A DNA stretch of 64,000 nucleotides, taken from assembly GCA_050246735.1 (NCBI GenBank), contig JBFWVM010000014.1, positions 62,001 to 126,000 of the forward strand. Direction: 5' to 3'. The notes under the pieces were generated by a model. The model saw only the letters and a list, made by a program, of their open reading frames with translations, made no database searches and was not told the origin of the DNA. Shown in pieces: positions 9,734 to 17,910 of this stretch. The DNA is from Taklimakanibacter sp050246735 (GTDB lineage: Bacteria > Pseudomonadota > Alphaproteobacteria > Rhizobiales > Aestuariivirgaceae). A program made the translations under genes and the position numbers. Position 1 is the stretch's first letter. Every line of letters starts with the position of its first letter.

Positions 9734-11038
9734 CGGCCGGCCGAAGACCCGCTTGAAGATCGTGTCGACCTGCCTTGTGTGATAGCCGAGATCGAACAGC
9801 TCGGCGAGCTCGGCTTTCGACAGTCTGGCCGTCACGTCCCTGTCGGCCTGCAGCAGAGCGAGGAAATCGCCTTCGCCGCGCCAGACCGGCATGGCATTGC
9901 GCTGGACGGCGGCATAGGCCGCTTCGCGCGCCATGCCCTTCCGGGTCAGGGCCAGCAGCACGCGCTGCGAGTGGATGAGGCCGCCGAGCCGGTCGAGGTT
10001 CCTCTTCATGTTGTCCGGATGGACGACGAGCCCGTCGACGAGCCCGGCGAGCCGGCGCAGGGCGAAATCGAGATGCACCGTCGCATCGGGCGCGATGCCG
10101 CGCTCGACGGAGGAATGCGAGATGTCGCGTTCATGCCACAGGGCCACGTTCTCGAGCGCCGGCACCGCCGCCGAGCGCACCAGGCGGGCGAGGCCGGTCA
10201 GATTCTCCGACAGGACCGGGTTGCGCTTGTGCGGCATGGCGGACGAACCCTTCTGGCCCGGCGAGAAGAACTCCTCCGCCTCCAGCACCTCGGTGCGCTG
10301 GAGATGGCGGATCTCCGTCGCCAGGCGCTCGATCGAGCTCGCGATCACGGCGAGCACCGAGAAGAACATGGCATGGCGGTCGCGCGGGATGACCTGGGTC
10401 GAGACCGGCTCCGGCGTGAGCCCCATCTTCCGGGCCACGTGCTCCTCGACGCGCGGATCGATATTGGCGAAAGTGCCGACGGCGCCCGAGATGGCGCAGG
10501 TCGCGACGTCCTTGCGGGCATAGGCCAGGCGCTCCTTGGCGCGCGAGAATTCGGCATGGGCGAAAGCGAGCTTGACGCCGAAGGTCGTGGGCTCGGCATG
10601 GATGCCGTGGCTCCGGCCGATGGTGAGCGTGTCCTTGTGCTCGTAGGCCCGGCGCTCGAGGGCGGTCAGGAGGTCGTCGAGGTCGGCCAGGAGGATGTCG
10701 GCGGCGCGGCAGAGCTGGACATTGAGGCAGGTGTCGAGCACGTCGGAGGAGGTCATGCCCTGATGCACGAAGCGCGCCTCGGGGCCGACGATCTCGGCCA
10801 GATGGGTCAGGAAGGCGATGACGTCGTGCCTGGTCTCGCGCTCGATCTCGTCGATCCGGGCGACGTCGAAGTCGGCATCCTTGCCTTTGGCCCAGATGGT
10901 TTCGGCCGCCGATCGGGGAATGACGCCAAGCTCGGCCATGGCGTCCGCCGCATGGGCCTCGATCTCGAACCAGATGCGGAAGCGGGTCTGGGGATCCCAG
11001 ATCGAGGCCATTTCGGGGCGGGTATAGCGCGGAATCAT
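9731..11038 (-). CDS. purB: Adenylosuccinate lyase (PurB)
   Basis: 435 residues. PurB catalyses the two fumarate-releasing steps of purine synthesis (SAICAR to AICAR, adenylosuccinate to AMP). The fumarase/aspartase superfamily signature SSAMPHKRNP is clear, as are GRSHGIHAEPTTFG and the QGMTSSDVLDT region. The start at 11038 gives MIPRYTRPEMASIWDPQTRF, the standard N-terminus; upstream in-frame codons lack family similarity. It lies on the same strand as the other pur genes but is separated from purC by plus-strand genes. Confidence 0.98.
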   Translation of the reverse strand: MIPRYTRPEMASIWDPQTRFRIWFEIEAHAADAMAELGVIPRSAAETIWAKGKDADFDVARIDEIERETRHDVIAFLTHLAEIVGPEARFVHQGMTSSDVLDTCLNVQLCRAADILLADLDDLLTALERRAYEHKDTLTIGRSHGIHAEPTTFGVKLAFAHAEFSRAKERLAYARKDVATCAISGAVGTFANIDPRVEEHVARKMGLTPEPVSTQVIPRDRHAMFFSVLAVIASSIERLATEIRHLQRTEVLEAEEFFSPGQKGSSAMPHKRNPVLSENLTGLARLVRSAAVPALENVALWHERDISHSSVERGIAPDATVHLDFALRRLAGLVDGLVVHPDNMKRNLDRLGGLIHSQRVLLALTRKGMAREAAYAAVQRNAMPVWRGEGDFLALLQADRDVTARLSKAELAELFDLGYHTRQVDTIFKRVFGRP

Positions 11039-11180
11039 ATGGGGCGTCTGGCTGCTTCGGGTTCGAGGGCGGTCTAACAGATTTGGGCGAAAAGCGCGAC
11101 ACGAGGGACGGCGATAAGCCAAATAATTTCGCGGCGCCTCCAAGCTTTTGCCATCGGCGCCCGTCAAAGCTTCCTGAAAG

Positions 11181-11717
11181 ATGAGTGCGAGCGACCTCGA
11201 TCTCGTCCGGCTTGCGCAGGACGGCGACCGTGCCGCGTTCCGGCTTCTGCTGGAGCGGCATTACGGCATGCTTTTCCGGGTCGCCTACCGCTTCCTGGGC
11301 AGCCGGACCGAGGCCGAGGACGCGGCACAGGAGATGGCCATGACGCTGGCGCAGAAGATCGGCGGGTTCGCCGGCCGCAGCCGGTTCTCGACCTGGGCGT
11401 ACCAGATCGCCCTCAACCATTGCCGCGACCACGCCCGGCGGCGCAAGAGCCTGGCGCGGGTGCAGGCCTCCTTCATCGAGGTCGACGCGCACAGGAGCGC
11501 CGACTGGGCCGACAGCGACCGGCGGGTGCGCTGGCTCTATCAGGCGATCGGCCGGCTCAAGCCCGACCTCAGAGAGACGGCGCTCCTCGTGCTCGCCGAG
11601 GACCTGAGCCATGCCGAGGCGGGCGAAGTGCTGGGCGTCAAGGCGGCGACCGTGTCCTGGCGCATGCATGAGGTGCGCCGGCATCTGAGCCAGATGGCGA
11701 TGACAAACGATGACTGA
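11181..11717 (+). CDS. ECF-type RNA polymerase sigma factor
   Basis: 178 residues. Region 2 (about 10-85) contains FRVAYRFLGSRTEAEDAAQE and STWAYQIALNHCRDHARRR. Region 4 (about 115-168) is a helix-turn-helix ending LSHAEAGEVLGVKAATVSWRMHEVRRHL. It overlaps the following VWA gene by eight bases, so the two are probably translationally coupled and functionally paired. ECF factors are usually held by a partner anti-sigma; no classical one is next to it, so the N-terminus of the VWA protein is a candidate (inference). Confidence 0.93.
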   Translation: MSASDLDLVRLAQDGDRAAFRLLLERHYGMLFRVAYRFLGSRTEAEDAAQEMAMTLAQKIGGFAGRSRFSTWAYQIALNHCRDHARRRKSLARVQASFIEVDAHRSADWADSDRRVRWLYQAIGRLKPDLRETALLVLAEDLSHAEAGEVLGVKAATVSWRMHEVRRHLSQMAMTNDD

Positions 11718-13698
11718 CGAATTCGACGAACTGAAAGCGCGATTGCGCGCCGACGCCGTGCCGGGCCCGCGACAGGAGGCAAGAGCCGCCGGCATCGCCA
11801 GGGCGATGGGCCGCTATGACGAAATTTTTTCCCGGCGCTCCCAAGGAAAGGCGGGGAGCGGACGTCTCATCGAGCGGGTGAGGGGCCTCATTCCCGGGAG
11901 CACAAGAATGCATGGATTGAAACTGAGCCATGGGCTGATGGCCGGCGCGAGCCTTGCGGTCATCAGCCTGGCCGTCGTCAACAGCGGCCTCCTGCGCGAG
12001 GCGCAGAATATTCCCGTCACCACATCGCCGGACCAGGACGAAGCGACGGCCGGGCGCAAGCAGGCCGAGCCCGGGGCCGATGCCGCCAAGCCGGAAGAAA
12101 GCGAAGCCGACAGGACGGCGCAACCGGCGCCGCTGCCCACCCTCGAGCTGCGGGCGAAGTTGGCGCCCCGGGCAAGATCGCAGAGCGGTGTCCTGAGCCT
12201 GCAAGAAAGTGCTGCCACCCCCATCCTGCCCGGCGACCAGGCCGACCGCCATTACCGCGACCAGGGCCGGGACAAATTCACCGACATCCAGACCAATCCG
12301 GTGAAGATCGCCAGGGACGAGCCGGTCTCGACCTTTTCGGCCGATGTCGATACGGCCTCCTACAGCTTCGTGCGCGGCTCGCTCAACCAGAACGTCCTGC
12401 CGCAGAAGGACGCGGTGCGCGTCGAGGAGATGATCAACTACTTCCCCTATGACTATGCCGGGCCTGCCGACAGGTCGACGCCCTTCAAGGCCAACGTCTC
12501 GGTATTCCCGACGCCCTGGAACCCCGACACGAAGCTCATGCATATCGGCATCAAGGGCTTCTCGCTCAACGGCCAGGAAAGGCCCAGGTCCAACCTCGTC
12601 TTTCTGATCGACACGTCGGGGTCGATGGATGCCCCCGACAAGCTGCCGCTGCTGCGGAATGCGATGAAGATGCTGGTCGAGACGCTGGGGCCCGAGGATA
12701 CCGTCGCGATCGTCACCTATGCCGGCAGCGCCGGGACCGTGCTCGAGCCGACCAAGGCCAGGGACAAGGCCAGGATCGCCGGCGCCCTCGACCGGCTGAC
12801 GGCGGGCGGATCGACCGCGGGCGCGGAGGGCATCCGCCAGGCCTACCAGCTCGCCGAGCAGGGCTTCGATGCATCCGGCATCAACCGCGTGATCCTCGCC
12901 ACCGACGGCGATTTCAACGTCGGCATCACCGATCCGGAAGAGCTCAAGAGCTTCGTCGAGCGCAAGCGCGACACCGGCGTCACCCTCTCGGTGCTGGGCT
13001 TCGGACGCGGCAACTACAATGACGAGATGATGCAGACGCTGGCCCAGAACGGCAACGGCAATGCCGCCTATATCGACACGATCAACGAGGCGCGCAAGGT
13101 GCTGGTGGACGAGGCGAGCTCGACGCTCTTCACCATCGCGCAGGACGTGAAGATCCAGGTCGAGTTCAACCCCGACACGGTCTCGGAATACCGCCTCATC
13201 GGCTATGAGACGCGCCTGCTGAAGCGCGAGGACTTCAACAACGACAAGGTGGATGCCGGCGACATCGGCTCGGGCCACACGGTGACTGCGATCTACGAGA
13301 TCACGCCGAGCGGCTCCAAGGCGAAGCTCAACGACGATCTGCGCTATGGACCGGGCGCGGCGCCGGCGAAGGCCGGAGCGGATGAATATGGTTTCGTGAA
13401 GATCCGCTACAAGCTGCCCGGCCAGGCGGACTCGAAGCTCATCACCGCGCCGGTCGAGATCGGCGTCGCCGCGACGACGGTGGAATCGGCGCCGCGGGAA
13501 GCGCGCTTCGCCGCGGCGGTGGCCGCTTTCGGCCAGCTCCTGCGCGGCGGGCGATATACGAAGTCCTATTCCTATGACGACGTGATCGCGCTGGCGCAAG
13601 GCGCCAAGGGCGACGACGCCTTCGGCTATCGCGCCGAGTTCATCAACCTGGTGCGGCTCGCCAAGACCGCGCAGGGGCTCGAGCCGCTCAAGCAGTAA
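11710..13698 (+). CDS. VWA-domain protein (YfbK-like, membrane anchored)
   Basis: 662 residues. The N-terminal cytoplasmic stretch of about 70 residues (DEFDELKARLRADAVPGPRQ...) is followed by one hydrophobic helix (LMAGASLAVISLAVVNSGLL) and a proline/alanine-rich linker. Next comes a von Willebrand N-terminal segment (FSADVDTASYSFVRG), then the VWA domain with an intact MIDAS (Asp301-Thr-Ser303-Gly-Ser305), then a C-terminal YfbK/DUF3520-like region. VWA domains bind ligands through Mg. The layout places the VWA domain in the periplasm and the short N-terminus, possibly an anti-sigma, inside the cell. Its start overlaps the sigma gene. Confidence 0.88.
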   Translation: MTDEFDELKARLRADAVPGPRQEARAAGIARAMGRYDEIFSRRSQGKAGSGRLIERVRGLIPGSTRMHGLKLSHGLMAGASLAVISLAVVNSGLLREAQNIPVTTSPDQDEATAGRKQAEPGADAAKPEESEADRTAQPAPLPTLELRAKLAPRARSQSGVLSLQESAATPILPGDQADRHYRDQGRDKFTDIQTNPVKIARDEPVSTFSADVDTASYSFVRGSLNQNVLPQKDAVRVEEMINYFPYDYAGPADRSTPFKANVSVFPTPWNPDTKLMHIGIKGFSLNGQERPRSNLVFLIDTSGSMDAPDKLPLLRNAMKMLVETLGPEDTVAIVTYAGSAGTVLEPTKARDKARIAGALDRLTAGGSTAGAEGIRQAYQLAEQGFDASGINRVILATDGDFNVGITDPEELKSFVERKRDTGVTLSVLGFGRGNYNDEMMQTLAQNGNGNAAYIDTINEARKVLVDEASSTLFTIAQDVKIQVEFNPDTVSEYRLIGYETRLLKREDFNNDKVDAGDIGSGHTVTAIYEITPSGSKAKLNDDLRYGPGAAPAKAGADEYGFVKIRYKLPGQADSKLITAPVEIGVAATTVESAPREARFAAAVAAFGQLLRGGRYTKSYSYDDVIALAQGAKGDDAFGYRAEFINLVRLAKTAQGLEPLKQ

Positions 13699-13752
13699 AC
13701 CGGCGCGCTCCGCCGGCGGCAAGGACGAAGCCCGCAAGAGGGGTGTTTCATG

Positions 13753-13795
13753 TCTCCGATCCTCGCTATGTTGCCCTCGAGGATCGGAGAATCTC
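13753..13795 (+). promoter_or_regulatory. Perfect 13-bp hairpin sequestering the ribosome binding site
   Basis: TCTCCGATCCTCG (13753-13765) pairs perfectly with CGAGGATCGGAGA (13778-13790) around a 12-base loop. The likely Shine-Dalgarno GGAGA (13786-13790) is the last part of the right arm, five bases before the ATG at 13796. On the mRNA the site would be buried in a stem, implying translational control; alternatively the DNA palindrome could be a repressor operator. Confidence 0.7.
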
Positions 13796-14665
13796 ATGAC
13801 TCACTTCATGTGCATGCAGTGCGGAGTACAGTTTGCCGAGAGCGATGCGCCGCCGGCGTCATGCCCGATCTGCTCCGATCCGCGGCAATACATCCGCCTG
13901 GCCGGGCAGGCGTGGACGACGATCGAGGAGCTCGGCCGCGACCACGAGGTCGTCCTCAGGGACGAGGACGGCGTGCTCAGCATCGGGATCGAGCCGGCCT
14001 TCGCCATCGGCCAGCGCGCCCTTCTGGCGGAGACGCCCGACGGCAACGTGCTGTGGGACTGCGTGCCCTTGGTCAGCGACGCCGCGGTCGCCGCGCTCGA
14101 GGCGCGCGGCAAGGTCAAGGCCATCGCCATCTCGCATCCGCACTTCCATTCGGCGATCGTCGAGTGGAGCAGGACCCTGGGGGATATCCCGATCTATATC
14201 CATGCCGGCAACCGGCAATGGGTCATGCGGCCCGACCCCGCGATCGTCTTCTGGGAAGAGGAAACGAAAGCGATCCTGCCGGATGTGACGCTGATCCGCT
14301 GCGGCGGACATTTCGAAGGATCGTCGGTGTGCCACTGGAAGCGCAGGGACCGGCCGGGAGTCCTCCTGGCTGGCGATACGGTGCAGGTGGTGATGGACAG
14401 GAAGCATGTCAGCTTCATGTACTCCTATCCCAATCTCTGGCCGCTCAATGCCCGCGCGGTCGAGCGCATCGTCCGAGCTCTGGAGCCGTTCGACTACGGG
14501 CAGGTCTACAGCGCCTTCTGGAACATGCGCATCCTCGATGACGGCAAGGGAGCGGTGGCGCGGTCGGCCGAGCGCTATCTCGCGGCCATCGCGGATCAGG
14601 ATCAGGGAAACGAAAAAGGCACGGCGATGAGCCGGCGGTCGAGACCCTCGAAGCCCGGCGTGTAG
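13796..14665 (+). CDS. MBL-fold metallo-hydrolase with N-terminal zinc-ribbon-like motif
   Basis: 289 residues. The N-terminus carries FMCMQCG...CPIC, two Cys pairs suggesting a small metal knuckle. The body resembles metallo-beta-lactamase-fold proteins: AISHPHFHSAIVEW holds a reduced His motif, GGHFEGSSVCHW and VLLAGDTVQVV match later metal-ligand strands. The canonical HxHxDH is replaced by HPHFHS, so the catalytic site is atypical. The substrate is unknown. The 3' end overlaps the convergent DUF2259 gene by 64 bases, and the last 30 residues look poorly conserved. Its ribosome binding site lies within a perfect hairpin. Confidence 0.75.
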   Translation: MTHFMCMQCGVQFAESDAPPASCPICSDPRQYIRLAGQAWTTIEELGRDHEVVLRDEDGVLSIGIEPAFAIGQRALLAETPDGNVLWDCVPLVSDAAVAALEARGKVKAIAISHPHFHSAIVEWSRTLGDIPIYIHAGNRQWVMRPDPAIVFWEEETKAILPDVTLIRCGGHFEGSSVCHWKRRDRPGVLLAGDTVQVVMDRKHVSFMYSYPNLWPLNARAVERIVRALEPFDYGQVYSAFWNMRILDDGKGAVARSAERYLAAIADQDQGNEKGTAMSRRSRPSKPGV

Positions 14666-15324
14666 ACGCCGATCAGCGCGACATTGCGGCCGCCGCCGGA
14701 AGAGCGATAGGCGATCACATCGGCGACGTCATAGCCGCGCGGGCAGTAGCGCGAGCCGGGGATGGCGTCGTCCCTGTAGACTTCCTTCGACACGCCACGG
14801 TCGTTGTCGGTGACGGTGAGGCTGAAGCCCATCTGCCGGCCGTCTTCGGCATGACAGCCCGCGGGCGCCGCGAAGGGCACAGGCTCCAGGCTCAGCGTAT
14901 AGCGACTGGCGGCCTGGCTCGCGCGGCTCATGTAGAAAGGATCGAAGCTCAGGCGATGCCGGTCGGCCGAAGCCTGGGTCGGCGGCTGCGAGGCGAGGAT
15001 CCGGCCGGGCTCGACCGTCCTGAATTGCGCGACGAGGGCTTGCGCCGCCCTGGCGGCCCTGGCGCGCGCGGCGCTGACCGGAGCGCCGTCGTCCTCGACT
15101 GTCTCGCGGAAGGGAGAACCCTTCACCCAGCGGTTGACGTCGAGGTCGACGATGAAGATCTCGGAAAAGGGAAAGCCCGACCCGTCCCGCACGCCATATT
15201 GCTCGAAGGCGAAATAGCGTCCGTCAGGAGAGAAACCGACGACGGCGCGCTCGGCATTGTCGGCTGCCCCGGCGGAAGTTGTGGCGACAATGAGGAAAGC
15301 CAGGAGAGCCGGAAGGCGCTGCAT
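14602..15324 (-). CDS. DUF2259 predicted secreted protein
   Basis: 240 residues with a signal peptide (MQRLPALLAFLIVATTSAGA). It is recognised as DUF2259 by FSPDGRYFAFEQYGVRDGSGFPFSEIF, VNRWVKGSPFR and a C-terminal GRNVALIGVYTPGFEGLDRR. The opening resembles a beta-propeller-like strand in which a state is compared with a stored value; the biochemical role is unknown. It starts nine bases before the stop of the stand-alone Lrp-like gene upstream, so the two are probably cotranscribed. Confidence 0.82.
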   Translation of the reverse strand: MQRLPALLAFLIVATTSAGAADNAERAVVGFSPDGRYFAFEQYGVRDGSGFPFSEIFIVDLDVNRWVKGSPFRETVEDDGAPVSAARARAARAAQALVAQFRTVEPGRILASQPPTQASADRHRLSFDPFYMSRASQAASRYTLSLEPVPFAAPAGCHAEDGRQMGFSLTVTDNDRGVSKEVYRDDAIPGSRYCPRGYDVADVIAYRSSGGGRNVALIGVYTPGFEGLDRRLIAVPFSFP

Positions 15325-15332
15325 GACATCCC

Positions 15333-15569
15333 TCAGAACGCGCGGAAGGTTATGATGGTGTAGGTATCCCTGATTCCTTTGATCTTGTGCAGCCTTTCAT
15401 TCACGAAATGGCCGATATCGGCCTCAGGCTCGAGATAGAACTTGGCCAGGAGGTCGTAATTGCCTGACGTGGAGTAGATCTCAGAGGCGATCTCGGCATC
15501 GGCGATGGCCGTCGCCACCTGGTACGCTTTGCCCAGCTCGCATTTAATCTGGACGAAATAGGCCTTCAT
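15333..15569 (-). CDS. Stand-alone Lrp/AsnC ligand-binding (RAM) domain protein
   Basis: 78 residues: MKAYFVQIKCELGKAYQVAT, then the core NYDLLAKFYLEPEADIGHFV and a final RDTYTIITFRAF. This is the effector-binding half of Lrp/AsnC regulators without the helix-turn-helix. Such proteins form ring-shaped oligomers and may sense small ligands (family knowledge). It heads a two-gene unit with the DUF2259 gene. It cannot bind DNA by itself; a partner regulator is not apparent nearby. Confidence 0.88.
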   Translation of the reverse strand: MKAYFVQIKCELGKAYQVATAIADAEIASEIYSTSGNYDLLAKFYLEPEADIGHFVNERLHKIKGIRDTYTIITFRAF

Positions 15570-15703
15570 CTGGCTCTCCCTTGATCCTCGGAACGATCCT
15601 TCCAGCCGAACGTTGGTCTGGTCAAGATGCCTTGTATCGGTGACGGGCCGATTTTGATCACGGGCATCCCGGGTCTCAGCAAAAAGAAAAGGAGGACCTT
15701 ATC

Positions 15704-16045
15704 GTGTTCAGCATCAAAGCATTGGCCATGGCCACGGCCGTTTCGGCCGGCGTCGTCTTCGCCATGCCGGTGGCGAGCCAAGCCATGCCGCAGTCTGCAC
15801 CAGTGAAGGTCGATACCGCGAAGAGCGGCAACGTCGTCGATGTCAGGCACAGGAAGTGGCACAAGCGGAAGTGGCGGCACGCCCGCTATTGCCGTTACGA
15901 CGATGATGATTGGCGCTGCTACAGGCGGCACCGTCATGCCCGTTACTATCACCGCTATCGGTATTATGACGAGCCCTATTACGGCTATTACAGGCCGTAC
16001 CGTCATCATGGGCCGGGGATCGGGCTGTACTTCAATATCGACTGA
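15704..16045 (+). CDS. Small exported cationic Tyr/His/Arg-rich protein, copy 1
   Basis: 113 residues from a GTG start, supported by a GGAGG site eight bases upstream. A signal peptide (about 1-28, ending SQAMP) precedes a strongly basic stretch (RHRKWHKRKWRHARYCRY) and a Tyr-rich tail ending PGIGLYFNID. It is a paralog of the next gene, sharing signal peptide, basic core and C-terminal motif. Function is unknown; the composition suggests binding to an anionic surface such as LPS or nucleic acid in the periplasm (inference). A strong terminator follows. Confidence 0.75.
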   Translation: MFSIKALAMATAVSAGVVFAMPVASQAMPQSAPVKVDTAKSGNVVDVRHRKWHKRKWRHARYCRYDDDDWRCYRRHRHARYYHRYRYYDEPYYGYYRPYRHHGPGIGLYFNID

Positions 16046-16060
16046 CGGACTTCCCGCTCG

Positions 16061-16101
16061 AAAGGCCCGCATGGCAGCCATGCCATGCGGGCCTTTTTCT
16101 T
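16061..16101 (+). terminator. Rho-independent terminator
   Basis: AAAGGCCCGCATGGCA (16061-16076) and its exact reverse complement (16081-16096) form a 16-bp stem with a 4-base loop, running into TTTTTCTTT. It lies 16 bases after the stop of the first cationic-protein gene, so the two paralogs are transcribed separately. Confidence 0.92.
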
Positions 16102-16259
16102 TACTCCGTGAGATATCGACTGAACCCTTGCGGTTTCTTCCGGCCACGGACATCCATGCGGGTGGGCCGGGAGCGCTTCTGCCTTCGATTGGTCACAAGG
16201 CCTCCCTATCCTGACAAGCTTGCAACCGTAGAGGTCTTGTCGAGAGGAGGGACCTTATC

Positions 16260-16643
16260 GTGCCCAACATCAAATCACTGCTGATGGCCGCCGCCATTTC
16301 AGCCGGTGTTGCGCTGGCGATGCCGGCGGCGGGTGAGGCCATGCCCACCGCCGCGCCGGTGAAAATGCAGGCCGCCACGGACGGCAGCCTGGTTCAGGTC
16401 CACTACAAGAAGAAGTGGCGCAAGAAACACTGGCGCAAGAAACACTGGCACAGGAAGCATTGGCGCAAGAGCAGGTGGCACGAAAGCCGCAGGTGGCGCC
16501 ATCATCATCACCGCTGGGCCAGATATTGCGACCCATGGGACGGCTGCTACCCCTATGGCGGCTACGGCTATCCCTATTATGGCGGATTCTACGGCCCGGG
16601 ATTCTATGGTCCCGGCATCGGACTGTATTTCCGCATCGACTGA
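16260..16643 (+). CDS. Small exported cationic Trp/Lys/His-rich protein, copy 2
   Basis: 127 residues, GTG start with the same GGAGGGACCTTATC leader as its paralog. Signal peptide (about 1-27), then a Trp/Lys/His-rich core built of five 5-residue repeats (WRKKH, WRKKH, WHRKH, WRKSR, WHESR), a Gly/Tyr-rich segment and the shared ending PGIGLYFRID. Its net charge is very positive. Function unknown. A weak stem at 16670-16698 follows (AACCCGC/GCGGGTT, no T-run). Confidence 0.75.
   Translation: MPNIKSLLMAAAISAGVALAMPAAGEAMPTAAPVKMQAATDGSLVQVHYKKKWRKKHWRKKHWHRKHWRKSRWHESRRWRHHHHRWARYCDPWDGCYPYGGYGYPYYGGFYGPGFYGPGIGLYFRID
16416..16490 (+). repeat. 15-bp tandem repeat inside the cationic-protein gene
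   Basis: Five 15-base units beginning TGG at 16416, 16431, 16446, 16461 and 16476; the first two are TGGCGCAAGAAACAC exactly, the others diverged. The period is a multiple of three, so unit gain or loss would keep the frame and change the number of W-[RH]-x-x-[HR] motifs. Confidence 0.9.
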
Positions 16644-16706
16644 TCCGGCGCTCGGCACCCGACGGCGGCAACCCGCATGGGCACGCCCTCCGCGGGTTCG
16701 CTCATT

Positions 16707-17828
16707 TCAGTATCTGCTCAGCTCGGCATCCTCGGCGAAGTCGCCGTCGTGCCAGCGGTACCAGACATATCTCGCATCCCTGACGTCGCCCTTGCGGTCG
16801 AGGGAGATCCGGCCGAGGACTGTCTTCAGGGCAGCGCCGCTCCTCAGCCATTCGGCAAGCTTCCTGTTGTCGGCCGCACCGCCCGCAGCGGCCACCGCCT
16901 GAGCATAGGCCTGGACCGCGGCATAGGCGTAGAGGGTCGCCCCCTCGGGATCGTAGCCGGCAGCCTTGAACCTCGCGACGACCTCGCGCGCCGCATCGAA
17001 TTTCTGCGGGTCGGGCGCGAAGGTCATGATCGTGCCATCGCCGGCCGCGCCGGCGATGCGCCAGAAATCGTCGCTGGCGAAGGTGTCGGCGGCGACCATG
17101 AGCGCCGGCGAGCCCAGTTCGCGCAATTCGCGCAGGATGAGACCGCCTTCCGCAGGCGAGCCTCCGACATAGACAACGTCGACCGCCGCCCCGGCGAGGC
17201 GCGAGGCGAGGGGGGTGTAATCCTTGCCCCCGGGCGTATAGGCGTCGAGAAACGCCTCCTTCACTCCGGCGGCGTTCAGCGCGGTCCGGACGGCATCGGC
17301 AAGACCTTTGCCATAGACGGTCCCGTCATGGATGATGGCGATCCGCCTGTCCCGGTAGTCGCGGGCGATGACGTTGCCGGCGGCGACGCCCTGGGCGTCG
17401 TCGCGGCCGCAGACGCGCGCCACGTTCCAGCCGCCGTCATCGGTGAATTTCGGATTGGTGGAGGCGGGCGAGATCTGCAGGATGTCCGCCTGCTCGTAGA
17501 TCTTCGAAGCCGGGATCGACGCGCCCGAGCAGAAATGCCCGGCGACGAACCTGACGCCGCGCGCCGCCATGTCGCCGGCGACGGCCGCCGCCTGTTTCGG
17601 GTCGCAGGCATCGTCGCCCACGTCCAGCACGAGCTTCTCGCCATCGACGCCGCCCGCGGCGTTGATGTCGGCGACGGCCAGTTCGGCGCCGCGGCGCAGT
17701 TGCTCGCCGAAAGCCGCATATTGGCCGGTCATGGGGCCGACGGTGGCGATCGGGATATCGGCACGGGCGGCGCCGGCGCCGAGGCAGACGGCAATCGCGG
17801 CGAGAAATGATGTGATGCTGTTCCGCAT
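16707..17828 (-). CDS. Branched-chain amino-acid-type ABC solute-binding protein (second copy)
   Basis: 373 residues with a signal peptide (about 1-23). It is a LivK-type periplasmic binding protein: DIPIATVGPMTGQYAAFGEQ start, GHFCSGASIPASKIYEQ ligand region, ISPASTNPKFTDDGGWNVARVCGRDDAQG. It is a clear paralog of the gene immediately upstream (17911-19029) along its whole length. A terminator stands between the two, leaving only 28 bases for its leader, so expression may depend on read-through or on a promoter overlapping that terminator. It probably feeds the same LivHMGF transporter with a different ligand (inference). Confidence 0.93.
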   Translation of the reverse strand: MRNSITSFLAAIAVCLGAGAARADIPIATVGPMTGQYAAFGEQLRRGAELAVADINAAGGVDGEKLVLDVGDDACDPKQAAAVAGDMAARGVRFVAGHFCSGASIPASKIYEQADILQISPASTNPKFTDDGGWNVARVCGRDDAQGVAAGNVIARDYRDRRIAIIHDGTVYGKGLADAVRTALNAAGVKEAFLDAYTPGGKDYTPLASRLAGAAVDVVYVGGSPAEGGLILRELRELGSPALMVAADTFASDDFWRIAGAAGDGTIMTFAPDPQKFDAAREVVARFKAAGYDPEGATLYAYAAVQAYAQAVAAAGGAADNRKLAEWLRSGAALKTVLGRISLDRKGDVRDARYVWYRWHDGDFAEDAELSRY

Positions 17829-17856
17829 GAAGCCATCATGCTCCGTCAGCGCGATA

Positions 17857-17890
17857 AACGAAAACGCCCGCGCAGGCGAGTGCGCGGGCG
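17857..17890 (-). terminator. Rho-independent terminator after livK
   Basis: On the minus strand CGCCCGCGCA, loop CTCGCC, TGCGCGGGCG is followed by TTTTCGTTT. It stands about 20 bases after the livK stop and 28 bases before the start of the second binding-protein gene, so it should uncouple the two. Confidence 0.88.
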
Positions 17891-17910
17891 CAGGAGTGTT
17901 TGCTCAGGTG

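Noticed and set aside
16416..16490. Short tandem repeats considered as a CRISPR array
   Set aside because: Units are 15 bases, adjacent, in frame in a coding gene, and have no spacers.
16670..16698. Possible terminator after the second cationic gene
   Set aside because: The stem is only 7 bp (AACCCGC/GCGGGTT) with a long loop and no T-run, too weak to annotate as a terminator.
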